Shown: positions 42,641 through 55,151, counted from the first letter of the stretch. The stretch: DNA of 64,000 bases from Flammula alnicola (GCA_015499995.1 JADNRV010000229.1:1-64000), one strand, 5' to 3'. Notes: generated by a model not told the origin, from the sequence alone. A program made the numbers and translations.

Positions 42641-42988
42641 ATCAAGTAATTTTTGGATGGATGGATGTCTCAGAATTGGGATAACGTTTGGTAATTTGGA
42701 TGTTGTTTCTCTTTTGGTCAAGCGGAAGTATTTAGGTACTGTACAGTTGGCTGGTGCAAGCCGGATGGTGGTCAAGGACGGAAGTATCTACTATATTTAG
42801 ATATCCCACCTCTGCGAGATTTAGAAACTCAAATACCGCGGGTAACCCGCCAACCCCTGCTCGGGTAACCTGCCAACCCCTGCTGAGGGTACGGGTATGG
42901 TATGGGTCAGAAAAACTCAACCCGTACCCTTACCCCACTGTACCCTACCCAAAACCCGCACGGGTTCTCAAACCCGTGACAATCCCTA

Positions 42989-43907
42989 CCTGCAAGATGG
43001 ACTTTGAAGCCAAGACAACCTGCAGCGGATGGTAAGAAAGACCTGACAGTGACGGAGTAGTGAGGGCAGAGAACGTACTGACTTTAATACTTCTAGGTGA
43101 AAATGTGCAGGACAGGGAGAGGGAGGAAAGAACAAACACACAAATGTCACAAAATACAGGAGCTGCTCTGTGCCACTCAACGTGGTTTCCAACAACATGG
43201 AAATTTGACTGTGCACAAACAATCACAGAGAGCTTTCATGATCAACATCATGCCACAGAAGGAGTGGGTGGACAGAAAAGGACTCGATATAGAGAGGGAT
43301 AAGGGATTGGCACCGTCGCTGAGGAGGTGGTGGCAGTTGAGAGAGAGGTGGGAAGCAACTTGAACATGAAAATTCGCGTTGTTATCAGAAGTAAACAATC
43401 CAAAATACGGCCTGATGATGCGTGAAATCGTCTGGACGACCGGGTCAGAACCGCGACTGGTGTTGTTGAACAAAATTTTAAATACCGAAAACTCATTCCA
43501 AAATGTTCATATATTCTGATTGATGCACGAAACATGAACGGCAACTCAACCAAAACTTGGCGATCACTTTTTGAAATTTGTTCAACCAAAATTCAAACAC
43601 AACTCAAAATTCGGACTCAACCACGGCGGAATTTCCGAAACTCAAGAATCACTCAATTGAAGGGCCAGCCGTGGTAAGTAGTCACTAGTCACTGCGGAGC
43701 TTGAAATATCCACTTGAACCACAAACCGACCTCAAACGTGAAATGAGTATTGCACACTAGTCATGCAATAGTGAAAGCGATATGCACCGTCACCGTAGCT
43801 CGCACTGTTTCTTTAGACCTGCCTAGATCTTAACTTCAAATTCCGTCACTGAGAGCCTTCGCAGGATTTCCATCCTTGTTAGGGCTGGTACACCTCGCAA
43901 TATCAGA
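42989..43907. other. Intergenic, no gene recognised
   Basis: Sequence that was continuous with 36.5-37.7 kb before the hAT insertion. Short inverted words (TGTTGAACAAAATTT / AAATTTGTTCAACC) occur near 43465 and 43575. No supported gene. Confidence 0.4.
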
Positions 43908-44843
43908 CACAGAACATTCGATTTCCCGTGGTCGTGAAACTTTCGTACGTTTTCTCCTTCCATATTTCGTCTCGTTATCGTCGCTCATATTCTTTTTGAA
44001 ATTTCTTTCTTTCAGCAGTCCACAGCCTGAGGACGAAGAGGAATTGGCAACATCCGCCAGGCCTCTGTCCCGCGACGCCCGGCCCAGCTCCGGCCCAGAC
44101 GATTTCTCCGTCACCCGTCGCAGAGAACTCGCAATGCCAACCACATAGGTATGTCATCGCTGCGCTCTAGATCTTCACGTATTTTTTCTTGATCACTTAT
44201 CTATCTTTGGCTATTCCTCCTCTGAGGTTTTCTCAACCGAATCCAACCTGAGGTCGATGCAGCTGAGCAGGAAATCATCAGGGAGTACGCCACCTCGCAG
44301 GCAGGTCCAATCGTACATTCACTTCCGCCTTCGTTCCAGGATTTCACCTGACATCATTCATTCCTTCGTCGCACTCAAGCGGCGGTGGCGGGATCGGCAA
44401 CATGAACCGCTCTCGCTCGCGTGATCTCACCTCCACCCCCAAGTTGTCAACTGGCCGTTCTCGATGGCCGTGGCAGAGCTGGCAATATCATACCAGGCGG
44501 CGCCAGTGTCGCGGAATCCATGGACGATGAGGAGCGCAGGAAACACATCCACCACACCACCGGATTGTGCGTCTTTTCTTAATACATCTCAGGTCCACGT
44601 TCTGAACTTCGTTTTACAGATACAGACACTCCGCCGGTGGTGGCGGCGCTGCGAACAGCAGCTCCACTCACGCGTGTGCTGTTCAGCATCATTCCCATCA
44701 CGCGGCCGAGTTCGAGTCGACTGGGCGGGGCGGGGTGCGCAACATCGTACACGAAAGATCGTCTCCTCACCATAGGACAGAACGTCGCTCGCCTCTACTC
44801 CTGCCTCTCTACCGTCTCCTTCCTATCCCTATCTTTGCATTAA
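43908..44843 (+). pseudogene. DUF3602 (GRGG-repeat) gene, frame-broken
   Basis: Segments with S-I-S-R-G-R-E-T-F, R-G-I-G-N-I-R, E-Q-E-I-I-R-E-Y-A-T-S-Q, G-G-G-G-I-G-N-M, R-G-R-A-G-N-I-I and G-R-G...-type motifs follow each other in the order typical of the fungal DUF3602/PAR32-like family, whose members repeat a GRGGxGN motif. Introns with GT-AG ends are visible (for example a GTACGT donor at 43944). At least three frame changes (near 44055, 44465 and 44720) break the reading. Yeast members take part in TORC1/nitrogen signalling; function in basidiomycetes is not established. Some breaks might be sequence errors. Confidence 0.55.
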
Positions 44844-45323
44844 TCCGTTAGCCTACGAATTCTAACGTCGAAGACGCTCGCCCGCACATTTCTCCGAATC
44901 ATTACAGGCATTATTTCGCGAGATATTCATGTCAAGTCCGTCAAGTATCGTTAACGCGGGATAATTGGAGACGGCTTTCCGGGGTTCTCGTCACCTCCGA
45001 GTACATGCACCTGTAGATTATGGAACAGATTCTTGACGCGATACCCAGAAATATTCAAAGGACTTAGATATCCGATACTACATTCACAGCGCTATATACA
45101 CCCCTACTGTACCCAAGCCCAACTTCAAGTTGTCCTACTTTCCCCAACCATATGCATCACAGTCATACTCTACCCTATGCTAGTGAATGAAAATAATGGT
45201 TGCCGATAACTTACATAACCCACTCTCGCTATGTCAGTGGCTTCGTCGATGTCCCTCTGCTCGCCCATCAGCGCATAACACTGTCTTGATGCTGTGGTAA
45301 ACTTCTTCAAAGACAAAGAGCGG

Positions 45324-48300
45324 TTAGGATCTTCGACGGCGCAAGCGAAGGTGTCGTCGGTACAATAAAATTACTTCGTCGCGGTCCTGAGGGAGGTGGC
45401 TTTTTTCGAACCGAGATTGAAGGGCAACAGCGAGGGCTTTAAGTAGGTTGGAATACTTTGGATGAGATGCTGGCCGAAAAACAAGTGCCTCTCGGTACAG
45501 GGAAATCGCTTCGTCAAGGTCGTTTGAAGCACCCCGCTGTTCAAAACGAGTTCGAAGGGCAGTGGCGAGGTAATTGAGTGACGTGGAGCAATTTGGATGA
45601 GGTGCTGGCCGAAGAACAAGTGCCTCTCGGTGCAATGAAATTGCTTCGTCAAGGTCGTTTGAAGTGCCCCGCTGTTCAAAACGAGTGTGGAGTGCAGTGG
45701 CGAGGTTATTGAGTGACGTGGAGCGATCTGGATGAGGTGCTGGCTGAAGACCAAGTGCCTCTCGGTGCAATGAAATCGCTTCGACGAGGTCGTTTGAAGC
45801 ACCCCGCTGTTCACAACGAGTTTGAAGGGCATAGGCGAGGTTATTGAGTGACGTGGAGCGACCTGGATGAGGTGCTGGCACAAGAACAAGTGCCTTTTGG
45901 TGCAATAAAATCGCTTCGTCATGGTCGTTTGAAGCACCTTGGTTTGCTGACTTTCGTGAAATCAGTTCCAGCACATGACGGAAGACACCAATTGCCTCAT
46001 CTAAGTTCTTGTTATACCTGCCGTGCTCATACAACCTGTTATAGGCTTCTCCCAATGCTGTCCACATCCCAACATTGATTGGCTGCAGTCGCACGGCAAT
46101 CTCGAGGCAGTAGAGCTGATAAGACAGCGTAGTAACATCTTCCTTCCCTATAATCATGGCTAACTTATACAGTAGCGCAGATTTTGGGATATTATCCAGT
46201 GAGTCATACCCGTCCTGGAACCTGGCTGCGACGCAAGGAAGAAACAGTGTAGCCCAGCGGCGCATATTTTCCTCGGATATGTCTATTAGAGCCCTAGTAG
46301 TAGATGGCGCTGAAGGCGGACGCGAGCTTCCATTTGAGAGGTGCAGAGGCCAAAATTTGACGGCATATGGTTCAACACCACGAAGCTCAGAGTAAGCACA
46401 GGTCTGCCCTCGGGGCGATTGGAGCAACTCGAAAAAGATAATCTCGAGGCATCTATTCGCCAGCATCGAGTGTGCATTGGTACTGCTAATAGCAATAGAG
46501 TGCCCGTTATATTCTGCGGAGGTGGACTCAATAAATTCGAGAAAAGATACGTGGAATTGTTGTAACGCTGGTGGAATAACATCGCTCTTGAAATCGCCCC
46601 GTGTTTGCAAAGCTGCCAGCCGCCGTTGAATCTCCTCTGCCGGACGGTCAGACATTCCTAAGAGACGTGCAAAATCGCGAATAGGAAGGGCTTCCTGAAG
46701 GACCATCATTGCTCCGAGGAAGTTTCGAAGCTTTTCCCGCATATCCGGTTCAGGAAAAAGGGTCGCTATAGCGTCACGATAGAGGCGCTCGAGCTGCTCT
46801 CCACTCCGAGTGCCCACCTTCTCTTCAGACGAGAGAATTTGGTCGAGTATTACATGCGGATATCGCTCATCAGATTCATGTGATAACAATGACCGAACTG
46901 TCGCTGCCCAGATAAGGAGGCCATGTGCGTGAGTTGCCAACCGATTGATGGTTTGTTGGTCAGGTTTCCGCCCTCTCCAATCAATCCTCTCGAAATGATG
47001 ATTGAAGTAACGCTCAACAATCTCCTGAGAGACTGGAGGAAGGGGGTATTGTTGAACTGGGATTTTATCGAGAACGCGTTCAATGGAATGACTGGGGCGA
47101 CTAGTCAGGACAAATTTCAGAGGTGACGATGAAGGAATGTGTGCGAGTTCCGCAAGGAATGATTCGTGATTTGTCCATTCCTCCAGACCATCGATTACGA
47201 TGACAAGCTGATAGGGATACTTTAATTCATGGACTGGGTCGATAATATATGCCGTGAGATAGTCCCTAAGAGGGCTATGAGGGCCATTAAGTTTCCTCGC
47301 CGCCTCGGAAATGTTAGCGATGGCTCGTGGATGCATCTCTCCAAGCTGTTTGGAGATCATCTGAATGACGGTCTTGGGGTGTTCCGTAGTCAGGTTGGTG
47401 AGAAATACACCACCGGCAAGGCGATCATCGTCTTGGAGAAGGTGGACGAGTTGCTGACCTACTGTCGATTTGCCTAACCCGGCGGTGCCGTGCATCCAGA
47501 GGACAAGTTCGTTCGGTTTATCTATCCAGCCAGAAATATATCCTAGAACGTCGTCGCGGCTTCCACCAAGGTATTCATTGCGCACATAGTGTGGATGATT
47601 TGGAAGGCTGTTCAGCGCCGCATAGTCTGATTTATTTCTCGGTTCACTTTTGCTGTTCGGTCAGGGGTCTGAGACGCACCAAATTTCCTGCTGAGATCCT
47701 TGATGTCCAGCTGCATGTGGACCTGACTCTCAGTCTAATCGTCAATTAGTACAGGGCTTCATCATTACAAGGACTTAACCAACCCGAAACAGTTCAATTG
47801 CGGTATTCAACCTTGTTCCAATCCCTTGGAGGGTACCCTTCTGGACATTTTGTTGGAGATAGCGCCAAAATGGATTGAGTCGACTCAATTCGTCGCATTC
47901 CACAACAATGCTTTCGAGTGTCCTATGTAACCCAGCAGTCAATACATTGCAGTGTGCGAATAGGGCCAATAATAATATCTACCTCGTAAATTTGTTCAGC
48001 GCTCGTTTGAGCTCCTTCGACGGTTCCGTTGTACGTTCAGAACAAATCACGGCACAAGAGATAACAAACTCTCCAGCTGTGGCTGCAATTTGTCTCATAT
48101 CATTGTAATTTGAGCGAGTTTGCTAATAACCGTTCTGTGAATTATGGAAAATGAAAGATATTTCAAGAACGTACCGTGACGGCGTTCAACAGACTCACGA
48201 CCCCTCCGATTACCAGTTTGACCCACGGTACTGGTATGACAGCACTGGCTTCCTTTAGACGTCGAGGACAGTAATACTTGCTCCAATGGTTGCAGTTAGC

Positions 48301-49074
48301 ACCTTCGATAGTCCCTCTGAGGTTCCGAAGCTGCGATCGCGTGCGAACGGTGGGTGTGAGGACTGGGCGGTGTGAGATCGAGTGCCGTAAAATCGGAAGC
48401 CGGAAACTGACCTTGATTTTGGCGATCTCATCATCCACCATGCTCGTCAATATATCCAAGGATTGCGCATCGCCCTCGAGTTGCACCATCTCGATCTTTT
48501 CGACCGTCCTAAACGATGGATGGAGATGATGAGAACAACAAGGATATATCGGCTGGAAAATTAAATCCTTACTTGATGAATACCGTTATCGCCTCTGTGG
48601 CTTCAGCGCGATGAGCCTCGGTAGCAGATGCAAGTTGGACGCTGAACCGGGCGCAGGTCTCGAGGACACTGATGAGCTGGAGGATGAATTCGTTAGAGAT
48701 CGTTATGCACGACGTGTGGATGACATTACTTGATCCTCCTCATCCTTATCGTGGATTACAACAATGAGATGAATGAGCCTCTTGAGCTCGGGATTTTCTT
48801 CGAGGACATAGGTCGCCGAGAGAACGGCGATATCTTTTTCAAACATTTTGCTTTTCACGAAAGCCTTCTGTGGAGCGACAGGAGGCTGGGGTATATCTGG
48901 TGCATTCGGCACCGCTGGCGCTACGTCGTCGTCGGATGACTGTGGTGGTATGGGAGTCGCAGGAGGTGGTGTTGCCACTATGTTGTTGGAAGCCTCCGGT
49001 GGTTGGGGAGTCTTACGTCGAACGAAGGCTTTGAACTTATCGAATATAGGAGTCAATCTTGGTTTAGATGCCAT
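45324..49074 (-). CDS. NACHT-TPR NOD-like receptor
   Basis: ATG at 49074 (M-A-S-K-P-R-L) starts a Pro-rich leader and a helical N-terminal domain spread over several short exons (48.7-47.6 kb; GT-AG introns of about 50-70 nt), followed by one large exon (47.6-45.3 kb). That exon has a NACHT nucleoside-triphosphatase with Walker A G-T-A-G-L-G-K-S-T and Walker B L-V-I-V-I-D-G-L, a winged-helix-like middle, and a C-terminal array of TPR units of 42 residues (A-P-H-P-D-R-S-T-S-L-N-N-L-A...). Fungal proteins of this build are thought to sense non-self and trigger incompatibility or cell death. The last units are nearly identical at DNA level, and similar coding sequence continues past the stop in another frame (45.19-45.32 kb), so the array is probably shortened by a frameshift. 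Ligand and effector are unknown. Confidence 0.75.
45400..45960 (-). repeat. 126-bp TPR-coding tandem repeats
   Basis: Four to five consecutive units inside the NLR, sharing most positions. High similarity between neighbours points to recent duplication or gene conversion, as is common in fungal recognition genes. Confidence 0.75.
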
Positions 49075-49191
49075 TACTGCACAAGTCGATATGGGAGAAT
49101 AGAGGAGAGTGTGTCGACAGGGATGTGTTGGCCGTTCCGCACGTGTACGGGATGCACAGCCTATGTCGGTCGCTTTCCCAGGCACATTCAC

Positions 49192-50452
49192 GCCTCAGCG
49201 GAAATCCCAATGGCGAAGCTGCCCCTGGCCTCCATATCAAGTGATCGATTGATCATCACTAAGGAGTCTGTCAAGGAGACTACCCCTGGCCAGGGCTTGA
49301 ATCCAACTTGCGACTCTATCTGACTTGACTTCGACTTGCAGGGACTGAGGGAAAAGTTCTAGCTGGCGGTTCATTCTACTCCTCCGACTCGTCTTCCAGC
49401 CGGTCATGATCGCCACCCGTCGCCCGTAAAACATAATGAACCTAACGGGATGATGCATAGCAGATGATGCGAGCTGCCTCGAGCTTTGCCATAAGCCGGG
49501 CTGTGCTTATTCTGCGCTACCAGCTGACAGCGGGACTCGGAGTTGAGCACATGTCGAACCTTCGTCTGGTCTCCTCTCGAGTCATGTAAGCGTCCGTACT
49601 CTTTTCCAGCTCACCTGCGCTGAAAAATCCACTTGCAGGCAGCCATTGCGACATAAAAGGCTTCAATGCACGCGCGAATTTTTGTTCTGTATCGCATTGG
49701 AAACGCGCCTCCACCAACACCAAGTTTTCTGAGTTTTCTGAAAACTTCCCCAGACCCATATTTTTGCCGCAACCACGGAGTGCCTCAGCCCTGGTTCAAA
49801 CCACACGATGCCAGCCATGACTCAAACGCAATTCAGCCCCTTCGGTCTAATTAGTCAATAATAGTTTCCACGTTCGTGATGCTGAAGAAAGGAGATACTC
49901 GCCTTGTATTAGTTCTGGAGGATTCTTGGACAGGAAATGCAAAACGAGGGGACCTCAGATGTCGGCCTCCGTACCCCTCCCGGCAATGCACTGGGCTTCT
50001 CTTGCCCACAATTGCCATTTGTACTACTCCTGACTCGCCCACAGTCGTTTTTGAAAGCGGCTGACCACTGGCCGGGTATTATGAAACTGATCGTTGCTTC
50101 TAGAATCGTCGTCAGCCACTCCTCAGACGTATAAAAGCCTCTCTATCTCTCAAACCACCACGCCTCTCAAATCTCATACGCTTTACTCGAAGCTAGCTAC
50201 ACTCGAGCTCCATCCTCTTGACATGCGTGGTGCTGTAGTTTCGTCTCCACCACCACATCGCCATGCGCATTCCTGGTGATCGCCGTTGTCGGTCAACGCC
50301 AGCCACCCCGCCTAGGCGATATTCCTCTCGTACGTCGACGCCCTTCATATTATTCGCTATATTCACGTTTCACTTAGATCTTGAATCTTCTTCTCTGTCC
50401 ATGCTTGATCCTCGCTGCCACTCAACTGCTCAACGTTCAATCAACTACGAAC
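49192..50452. other. Upstream region of the NLR; no further gene recognised
   Basis: Promoter-side sequence of the minus-strand NLR. A few short frames (for example 49517-49759 minus) have no features. Nothing else supported. Confidence 0.4.
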
Positions 50453-50465
50453 AAGTAGTCAATTT

Positions 50466-51388
50466 TTTTTTTTTTTTTTTTTTTTTTTAATTCCCGTTTA
50501 TTGTCATTTCAACTGTCGCTATGTAGACACCCCACGGACCGTATCTATGTATACTAGCTACCCCCAATCTAATTACTTCGTGTTGAGGCTATGCCTTATC
50601 AATCTCGGGGGTCGGGTTTACCCGTCTCGTGCATCGCACCCCCGCCGGAGCGGTCTGTCCCTAAGAAAGTCCTACTGTAATAGACCAATGAAGCTAGTTT
50701 ACCCCGGACTGTATAGTACATGAGAATTAATTGTCAGTTACTACTTATGGAAGGCCGTCGTCATTAGCTAAGAGAGTTCTGTGTGTTTTCATTCGTTCTT
50801 TACTTGACACGCCGGTCCGATCCCTGATCCACGACGACAGGTGTCGAGCGGAGGGAGAATTGAGTATGCTGCGGTGTTGTCGGCGGTTGTTCGGTCGGTT
50901 TGCGTCTTCGATTAACAGGTCTTCTTGAGCGTGAGAGAGCGTTATGATGTTGAACACGGCAGGTGGGAAAGTTCCGGAGGTCTCCACAATGGTGTTCCAT
51001 TTATTTGTAAGTTGGGTCGCTCCTGTAGGACCCCCCGAGGATAAATCCTCTTCCATTGCCTCCGGCGTATCAAAGTGTTGGTCAAACGGCGTCGGCACGC
51101 CGCCAGAACCCGGCACGACACTGTACTTCGGCCTTGCTCCTGATCCTGACATTATCCCGGCACCTTCCAGCCCTCATCATAGAGTCACGCTAATATCACG
51201 TGCCCCTTCCCCATTGTGTCCCCCAGAACTCGAGCATTTCCATCGCAATAACAGTGGTGTGAAGCCTCGTGGTGTCAACCCTGTAGTCCACGGGTGTCTG
51301 TCGGGGCAGGTAATTGAACCCTAGGCCTCTTGGCTTCCGAAGAAACCTGAGAAGCGAGCGAGTGGACCACTACACCACCGCGCCCCCT
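50466..51388 (-). mobile_element. Long tRNA-like SINE with poly(A) tail
   Basis: The minus-strand element starts with a tRNA-like head at 51388, ends in a 23-26 nt A tract (T run 50463-50488 on the plus strand) and is flanked by a 13-bp exact duplication AAGTAGTCAATTT (50453-50465, 51389-51401). A run of A, a variable-length duplication and an internal polymerase III promoter define a SINE moved by a LINE. At about 920 bp it is long for a SINE. The body contains a 135-codon open frame (50745-51152) that resembles nothing I know. No reverse transcriptase is encoded. Confidence 0.85.
51309..51377 (-). promoter_or_regulatory. Polymerase III A and B boxes of the SINE
   Basis: A box TGGTGTAGTGG (51367-51377) fits TRGYNNARNNG exactly. 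B box GGTTCAATTACC (51309-51320) is one base off GGTTCRANNCC. The distance of about 47 nt is in the range of tRNA genes. The fold is not a clean tRNA, so this is a tRNA-derived promoter, not a working tRNA. Confidence 0.7.
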
Positions 51389-52019
51389 AAGTAGTCAATT
51401 TACTACTAGTAACCGAATCATCACGATACGGTATGCCTCATGTCGAGTCATTAATTTCTTCTTAGCCACTGACCGGTAACTCGCCATCCATTAGACGCCT
51501 ACTCTCAACACCACAACTAGCCACAATCTCGCCTTGTCAACTAGGCTTCGAGCTCTTGAGCTTTCATTTGTCGCCTTGGACCACCAGCTATTATCTTGCA
51601 TCCTGTTCATTTCTCCCCGGGTGGCATAGTCGGGCTCATCTCTGATAACAACTGCTTATGGACTGGAGGTTGACATCATCCCGGTATTTATTATTTACCT
51701 ATGCTCTCCTTCACGACTCACGCGACATCTCAAGCGCCCTCCGTCTCTCAGATTTCTTCTCTTGCGCAACTCTACACCTCGAAAGAGCCATGCATAGCCA
51801 TGCATAGCGATAGGGTGACCCAATGTGGGGCACGTCGATCTTCCATGATTTTGCTTTAGCAACTTCAAAGATAAACACCACTACCCTTCGACCCAGTACC
51901 TATTGCTATCGCCATGGCTCTGGTAACTTCGGTCGTCCCCGGGGTTGTTCACGCCATACCACGCCATACCAAACTGCCAACGGCGCGCAAAAGCTCGTTG
52001 GAGACGGGTTACTGTAGAT

Positions 52020-52515
52020 GTCGGTAGACCGTAGTAGGCCACTGGCAGTTGGCGGTGCGAGACGTTCCTCGCCTGGGGGCCCTGCGCATCCTGGATGTTG
52101 GGATGCAAGGGTCTGCGACGACGATTGACGACAGAACGGCTCATACGATTCAGTGCTCACAGCCGACCTATTGCGGCAAGCCCGTCGATAGCTCTCGCCT
52201 TCGCATACTTCCTCTTTGAGCATCTGTCGTCGTCGTCCTAGTTACCCCGGTCGCGCGGGATTATTAAACCAACAACTGTCGATAGGCATAGCGTAGTCGA
52301 TTAGCTGGGGGTTCGCGGTTGAGGAGTGGCGACTATTGCAAAGGGGAGCCCGCGTATCCTCAGGGTGCAAGGGTTCACGCGACGACGGCCGACGACAGGA
52401 CTGTTCATATGACTCAGTGCTCACAGTTGACCTATTGCGACAAGCCCGTCGATAGCTCTCAATCTTCGCATACTTCCTCTATGAGCTGCAAGAATTCTGT
52501 CGTCGTCGTCGGAGG
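52020..52515. repeat. Diverged tandem duplication, about 220 bp
   Basis: Copy 1 (about 52020-52230) and copy 2 (about 52270-52515) share GACGACAG.ACNGYTCATA, CAGTGCTCACAG, GACCTATTGCGRCAAGCCCG and CTTCGCATACTTCCTCT in the same order, with many differences outside. No gene recognised. 51402-52020 and 52515-52857 show nothing further. Confidence 0.65.
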
Positions 52516-52857
52516 CACCTCGGGCTGGCATACTTCTGGAAGGAAAATTGCCCAAGTTGGAGAAGTCGAACCGAATAGAGATCGATAAAAGCATATGCAG
52601 TCCCGGTAGAGTACTCGCTTGCGAATGTCCTGGACAGCCCACAACAGGTTCCCGGACAGTTCTTCGCATATATGCTACAGCCATTTTTCTCTCGCTGCTC
52701 TGCTGCGAACGTGCAAGATTGCCTCGTGGATATCATCCTATCAATAGCTCGCCACATGTCCATGTCAATAGGAGGCTATTATTGGGATCAAGTTTTTACA
52801 CGGGCGACAGATCGGCCCTTTGCTTCAAAAACCGACGCGACCTACTAACCATGCATA

Positions 52858-55151
52858 ATGCGTTCCATCCCCACGTCCGTGCGCATCCTGTCCTTCCTGC
52901 TACTCCTTCCCATCCTCGTCTTCGCCCAAAATGCTCCAGTGAAAGTCGCATGTCCCAAGGACTTGATTCGGTCCGCAGGTCCCGCCTTCCACCAATCGCT
53001 CTCCACAGAAGAAGCGGCCTACGTATCGACCCGGAGTGAAGAAGTGCTACCAGGGGCATGGAAGGATTATCTAGGGAGTGTAACGGCCGCGCTGCCTCGC
53101 AAAGCATCTCTGCCTGCCTATGTCTCCAACATTTTGGCCCCTAGACGAGTATCGCGAAACCAAGACTTTCCAAAGTTGGGGATTGCCTTATCGGGTGGTG
53201 GTCTTCGTGCTGCGTATTTTGCAGCGGGGGTCCTGACATCCCTCGATGGTCGCAATAAAACGCATCCGACAGGCACAAACGGTGTTTTGCAGGCTGCCAC
53301 GTACCTAGCTGGGTTGTCGGGCGGCGGATGGTTCACGACGGCGCTCATCCAAGCGAACTTCCCGACAGTTCCAGAACTCGTCTTCCCAACAATCGATCCT
53401 AATGAACCTGCTTCGAATTCACGATTTGGAGGCTTCATGACTGGCATAGACTTGCTTTTGCCCAACGGAGCTACTGGCAATAATACTGGGTATTTTGAGG
53501 CAGTCGTAGCGGAGCTCAGTGAGAAGCACGCTGCGGGATTTCCGGTCACTATTACCGACGCGTGGAGTCGCGAGGTTGCTCGTCATTTCGTCAATGGAAC
53601 CACTGCGTCGAATATTTTGGAAGAAGGGACCCATGGAACAGGCATCTTGTTCTCTGGAATTCAGAATGTGTGAGTAGGCCTCGTTTTCTCTCCTTGATAA
53701 ATCTCTCATTATTTTTTGGCAGGCCAACGATCAAGTCGCATTCTCAACCATTCCCCATCATACTCGCCAACGCCATCCCTCCTGCTCTAACTGCGAACCC
53801 AAACGACACGAAGGAACTTTCAGACATTATTCCTGGAAATGATGTGCCTGTTGGCAGCGAAATTTGGGAGATAAATCTTTGTGAGTCCACTGCATTCTAG
53901 GCCTTCATTACATCACAGAGTTGATTTTCTTCAGTCGAGACAGGATCATGGGATCCCTCTTTGGGATCTTTTATCCCCACTCGTTTGCTCGGGTCGACGC
54001 CTGCTTCAGGGAGTGGCCCATCCAAGCGAGATGCGAACTGTGTCGTTGGATTTGATCAGGCTTCATATATCGCAGGAATATCGAGTAATGTTTGGAATGG
54101 AGATAACCGTCAGTATCATAGCTTTGAACTCTTACCAAGTTCGTTTCTAATCAGATCCTATATACAGTGACTACCGATTTCCTTGGTTTCACACCCGAAG
54201 GCCCAATACTTCAGTAATTGAAGCTGAATTCCCTGGTCAAGCGCCTGTGAGATGGACGCTGGTGCTGTTCCGAACCCATTTCAAGGCATCAATCCAGTGA
54301 GAACCGATAGTTGGACATCGTCACGATGATATTAAATTGCTTTTGTATTATCAGGGGGTCTTCAGCGCTTCGAGGAATCGTTTGTTGCTCTCGTTGACGG
54401 AGGATCCAACGGTGAGGTCTGCCCATTGCAGCCTTTGCTCGTTCGAGCGCGAGGTGTGGATACAATTTTTGCAATCGACGCTGTGAGTAATTCCATTCCT
54501 GCTTCTTCCAACACCGTTCTTACGTCTTCGATTCGTTATTTGTAGCCCGCTGATCGTACGGATAGCTTTTCTAACGGAACTGATTTAATTGTGAGAAACT
54601 CATCCCCCCCTTTCCAGTTGTTCTCGTCGTAATTGTGAATGTTTTAGACCACAGCGAGCCGCGCCGCCGCTTCGGAGGGCTTTATCCTTTCCCCAAGGTC
54701 CCCTCCTCGCCCGACACATTTGTCAACCAAGGGTTGACCTCACGCCCTACATTCTTCGGGTGCGACGAACCGAGCGTACCACTGGTGATATATCTGGCCA
54801 ACGGAGCGCCCTCCGCCAAGCGTCGCGCTCTTGGATTGCCCGGGATCACCAATATCCCTACAGCTGTATCACGTATAGCCCTGAACTGGTGCGTGCTCTA
54901 GACTCGAGTATAATCTGGAGATGACATTACATACCTCTGACCGATGGGATCCCCTAGGCACAAGCGTTCATGGACGAATCGTTTGCGATCGCCACTCAGG
55001 GATTGGGAAATAATAGTACTGATCCGGGGGCGCAGTGGAGTACGTGCTTGGCATGTGCGCTGGTGGATCGTGTTCGTGGTCGGCAAGCATCGCGAGAGAG
55101 GGCGTTTGTGTGACTTGTTTTACGAATTTCTGTTGGGATGGCAAGGAGTGA
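52858..55151 (+). pseudogene. Secreted phospholipase B (lysophospholipase) pseudogene
   Basis: Exon 1 (52858-53669) codes a signal peptide (residues 1 to about 23, L-L-L-L-P-I-L-V-F-A) and the cPLA2-like catalytic start: L-S-G-G-G-L-R-A-A with the oxyanion Arg and G-L-S-G-G-G-W with the nucleophile Ser. Exons 53723-53880 and 53935-54108 follow in frame, and later exons contain the catalytic-Asp region L-V-D-G-G-S-N-G and the Cys-rich end (C-L-A-C-A-L...C-x-x-C...F-C-W). Members are ~600-residue secreted enzymes that deacylate phospholipids. Exon 4 has TAA and TGA in frame (around 54215 and 54247), and frame shifts are needed near 54250, 54675, 54860 and 55100, so this copy is most likely dead although splice sites survive. 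Several lesions lie away from homopolymers, which argues against pure sequencing error. Confidence 0.65.

Larger units (their letters stand above)
37767..42988 (-). mobile_element. 5.2-kb hAT transposon, probably autonomous
   Basis: Ends are 17-bp perfect inverted repeats TAGGGATTGTCACGGGT (37767-37783 and complement 42972-42988). Subterminal ACCC/GGGTA-rich repeats extend about 140 bp on each side. The flanks TGTGCAAG and CCTGCAAG agree at six of eight positions, consistent with an aged 8-bp duplication. Inside are the transposase on the minus strand (39214-42640) and, next to the left end, a hairpin module (37975-38185) with a following minisatellite. Confidence 0.88.

Noticed and set aside
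50745..51152. The 135-codon frame in the SINE as a real gene
   Set aside because: Not annotated as CDS: no motif, no conservation evidence, and the element is expected to be non-coding. Kept only as an observation.
51300..51390. A functional tRNA gene
   Set aside because: A and B boxes are present but the acceptor and anticodon stems do not fold properly, and the sequence is the head of a SINE with target duplication.
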